Shown one piece after another: positions 62,799 to 64,000 of a stretch of 64,000 nt of DNA (position 1 is its first letter; every line of letters starts with the position of its first letter). The stretch covers positions 46,855-110,854 of the forward strand of contig NW_017893343.1 in NCBI RefSeq assembly GCF_001540865.1, in the 5' to 3' direction. Both the position numbers and the translations under genes were made by a program. Under the pieces are notes generated by a model that searched no databases, had not been told where the DNA came from, and was given only the letters and a program-made list of their open reading frames with translations. The stretch comes from Ananas comosus (Eukaryota > Streptophyta > Magnoliopsida > Poales > Bromeliaceae).

Positions 62799-64000
62799 GT
62801 CCGCGTCGTCGAGCTTCTTCTAGGGTTTCTGATGGGCTATCGCGGTTTCGAACGAGAGAGAGAGACAGAGCGCTTCGACTGCCAAAGGTAATTACGGTAA
62901 ATATCCACGATACGCGCGACAGCTGCGAATTTTGCGATCTGTGCTCACCAATGGCCCTCCTATTATATGGGCTCGAAAGTTTCAGTTCGGCCATGATATG
63001 AAAACAACATAACAAATAAAAATAAAAAATAAAAGTATACGGGTATTTTATGCTTTAATTAAGATTCACTGCTAGCAAAATTAACCAGCAAAGAAGGATG
63101 CGTCAATAGACAAATTAATAAAGTTATGTATTTATGCTTTAAGATTCACTGCTAGCAAAATCTAACGACAAAGAAGGATGCATCTAATAGACAAATAATC
63201 GACAGCAAATTGACTAAAATTCTTTTGTGTTTTAGTAAAACTAACTAATTACAGGACCCTCGGCCTCAAATACTATATTGATATTATTGGCTATTAATTA
63301 TTAGGCTAAAATAGATCTAACTTTCTGCCCCGTGACAATATGTCCAAGATATTAATAAGTTGAGTTGGGTGAGTCTAATAAGTTTAGTGAAGGTGCGGCC
63401 TATAAGAGACATAGTAGTAAGAGGCTTAATAATAGACCTAACGTTCAGATGAGTTGAGTCGGGTTGAAGCCCGCAAAAACTGTAACTGAGCCCTTAAGTG
63501 CGATGGATGCGCCCTTTCCTATTAACACATACTTTTGGAATAGTTGGTTAGTGCTTATGATCTACAGATATATGAGTGATCATGCATGGCAACTCGAAGG
63601 CCCAAAGACCAGTGTAAACAAGTGCAATGTTAGGGCCTAGTAGGCTTATATGGCCGAACAGAGAGAAAGAAAAGCCCTTCAGATGAAACGGTCCAGCCCA
63701 TTTGTCCGCTAAGGACCGAACTCAAATTCAAAGACGTCATCACCGAAGACCATATACTAAAAGTCTAAAACTAGAGTCCCCGCCACGCCACCTATGAATT
63801 TCATTACTTTTACTTGCATTTGATAATTAATTCAGCACAAATTAAGGATTGCTAGGTGGTCCACTAATCAAATCAAGCCGATACTATTATCTCTGTGCCT
63901 CATGATAATTACAAATTAATAGTACTACAATATATCTGAATATATGTGATTTATTATTATTAGTTTTCTTCTTAAGGCGGAGAAGGTAAATCTCATTATC
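62799..64000. other. Upstream region of ING2 and repeat-derived sequence to the window edge
   Basis: The first 150 bp form the ING2 leader and promoter side. A tandem duplication follows (63047-63205). The interval 63300-63760 has a mixed composition with phrases such as gttgagtcgggttg and resembles retrotransposon LTR debris, but no ends, primer-binding site or coding region could be identified. Confidence 0.45.
63047..63205. repeat. Tandem duplication with a period of about 83 bp
   Basis: The phrase gattcactgctagcaaaat occurs at about 63063 and about 63142, each followed by caaagaaggatgc and an aatagacaaat segment. The two copies differ by small indels. Confidence 0.8.

Noticed and set aside
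63300..63760. Possible LTR retrotransposon piece
   Set aside because: No paired LTR, primer-binding site, polypurine tract or reverse-transcriptase motif is visible inside the window.
1..64000. CRISPR arrays, bacterial-type operons, tRNA or rRNA genes
   Set aside because: No regularly spaced repeats with unique spacers, no ribosome-binding-site gene strings, and no tRNA or rRNA signature were found. The sequence is a eukaryotic nuclear region.

Overview
This window is nuclear DNA from a flowering plant. Genes are split by many GT-AG introns, long A/T-rich spacers hold transposon remnants and microsatellites, and every recognisable product belongs to a plant family. A monocot is likely: the ammonium transporter exons are very G/C-rich beside A/T-rich neighbours, the two-class GC pattern common in commelinid monocots, and the mature miR166 has the CUC-ended form I recall from rice. 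The species call is inference only.

Layout, left to right. (1) Minus strand, to about 2.2 kb: most of an eEF1A-lysine-methyltransferase-type gene (EFM5/N6AMT2 family), with its 3' end off the left edge. (2) Plus, 3.5-14.1 kb: a complete 16-exon TOUSLED kinase gene. (3) Minus, 15.1-18.6 kb: a GH3 beta-glucosidase / glucan exohydrolase whose last exon is frameshifted several times. (4) 20.5-21.6 kb: one long-inverted-repeat transposon inserted into another, both with intact target-site duplications. (5) Minus, 24.6-24.9 kb: a tentative two-exon gene for a 51-residue peptide. (6) Minus, 25.7-27.6 kb: an AMT2/AMT3-type ammonium transporter. (7) Minus, about 30.2 kb: a MIR166 hairpin. (8) Minus, 32.9-36.8 kb: an RRM protein of the BPA1 (binding partner of ACD11) family. 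(9) Plus, 38.4-46.3 kb: a 19-exon DEIH-box RNA helicase (DExH3-like). (10) Plus, 48.0-52.8 kb: the DEAD-box helicase RH38/LOS4 (DBP5). (11) Minus, 54.3-56.6 kb: an ENT-domain (EMSY-like) protein. (12) Plus, 57.7-59.4 kb: a chloroplast NDH subunit, PnsB2. (13) Minus, 60.1-62.8 kb: the PHD-finger protein ING2.

The genes do not form an operon or a pathway cluster. Several act in RNA or chromatin biology (TSL, MIR166, the RRM protein, two helicases, the ENT protein, ING2), but as independent units. Three pairs are divergent and could share promoters (methyltransferase/TSL, RRM protein/DExH3, ENT protein/PnsB2). Two pairs converge (TSL/GH3, PnsB2/ING2). Exon models were made by reading splice sites and family homology by eye; all reading phases were checked to close, and predicted lengths agree with the families as I recall them. 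No transcript data or database search was available.

The items most worth a second look are the MIR166 locus, the decayed GH3 tail, the nested elements, three GC-AG introns, a start-overlapping uORF on the DExH3 gene, an A38/G35 homopolymer pair inside an intron, and the possible micropeptide gene.
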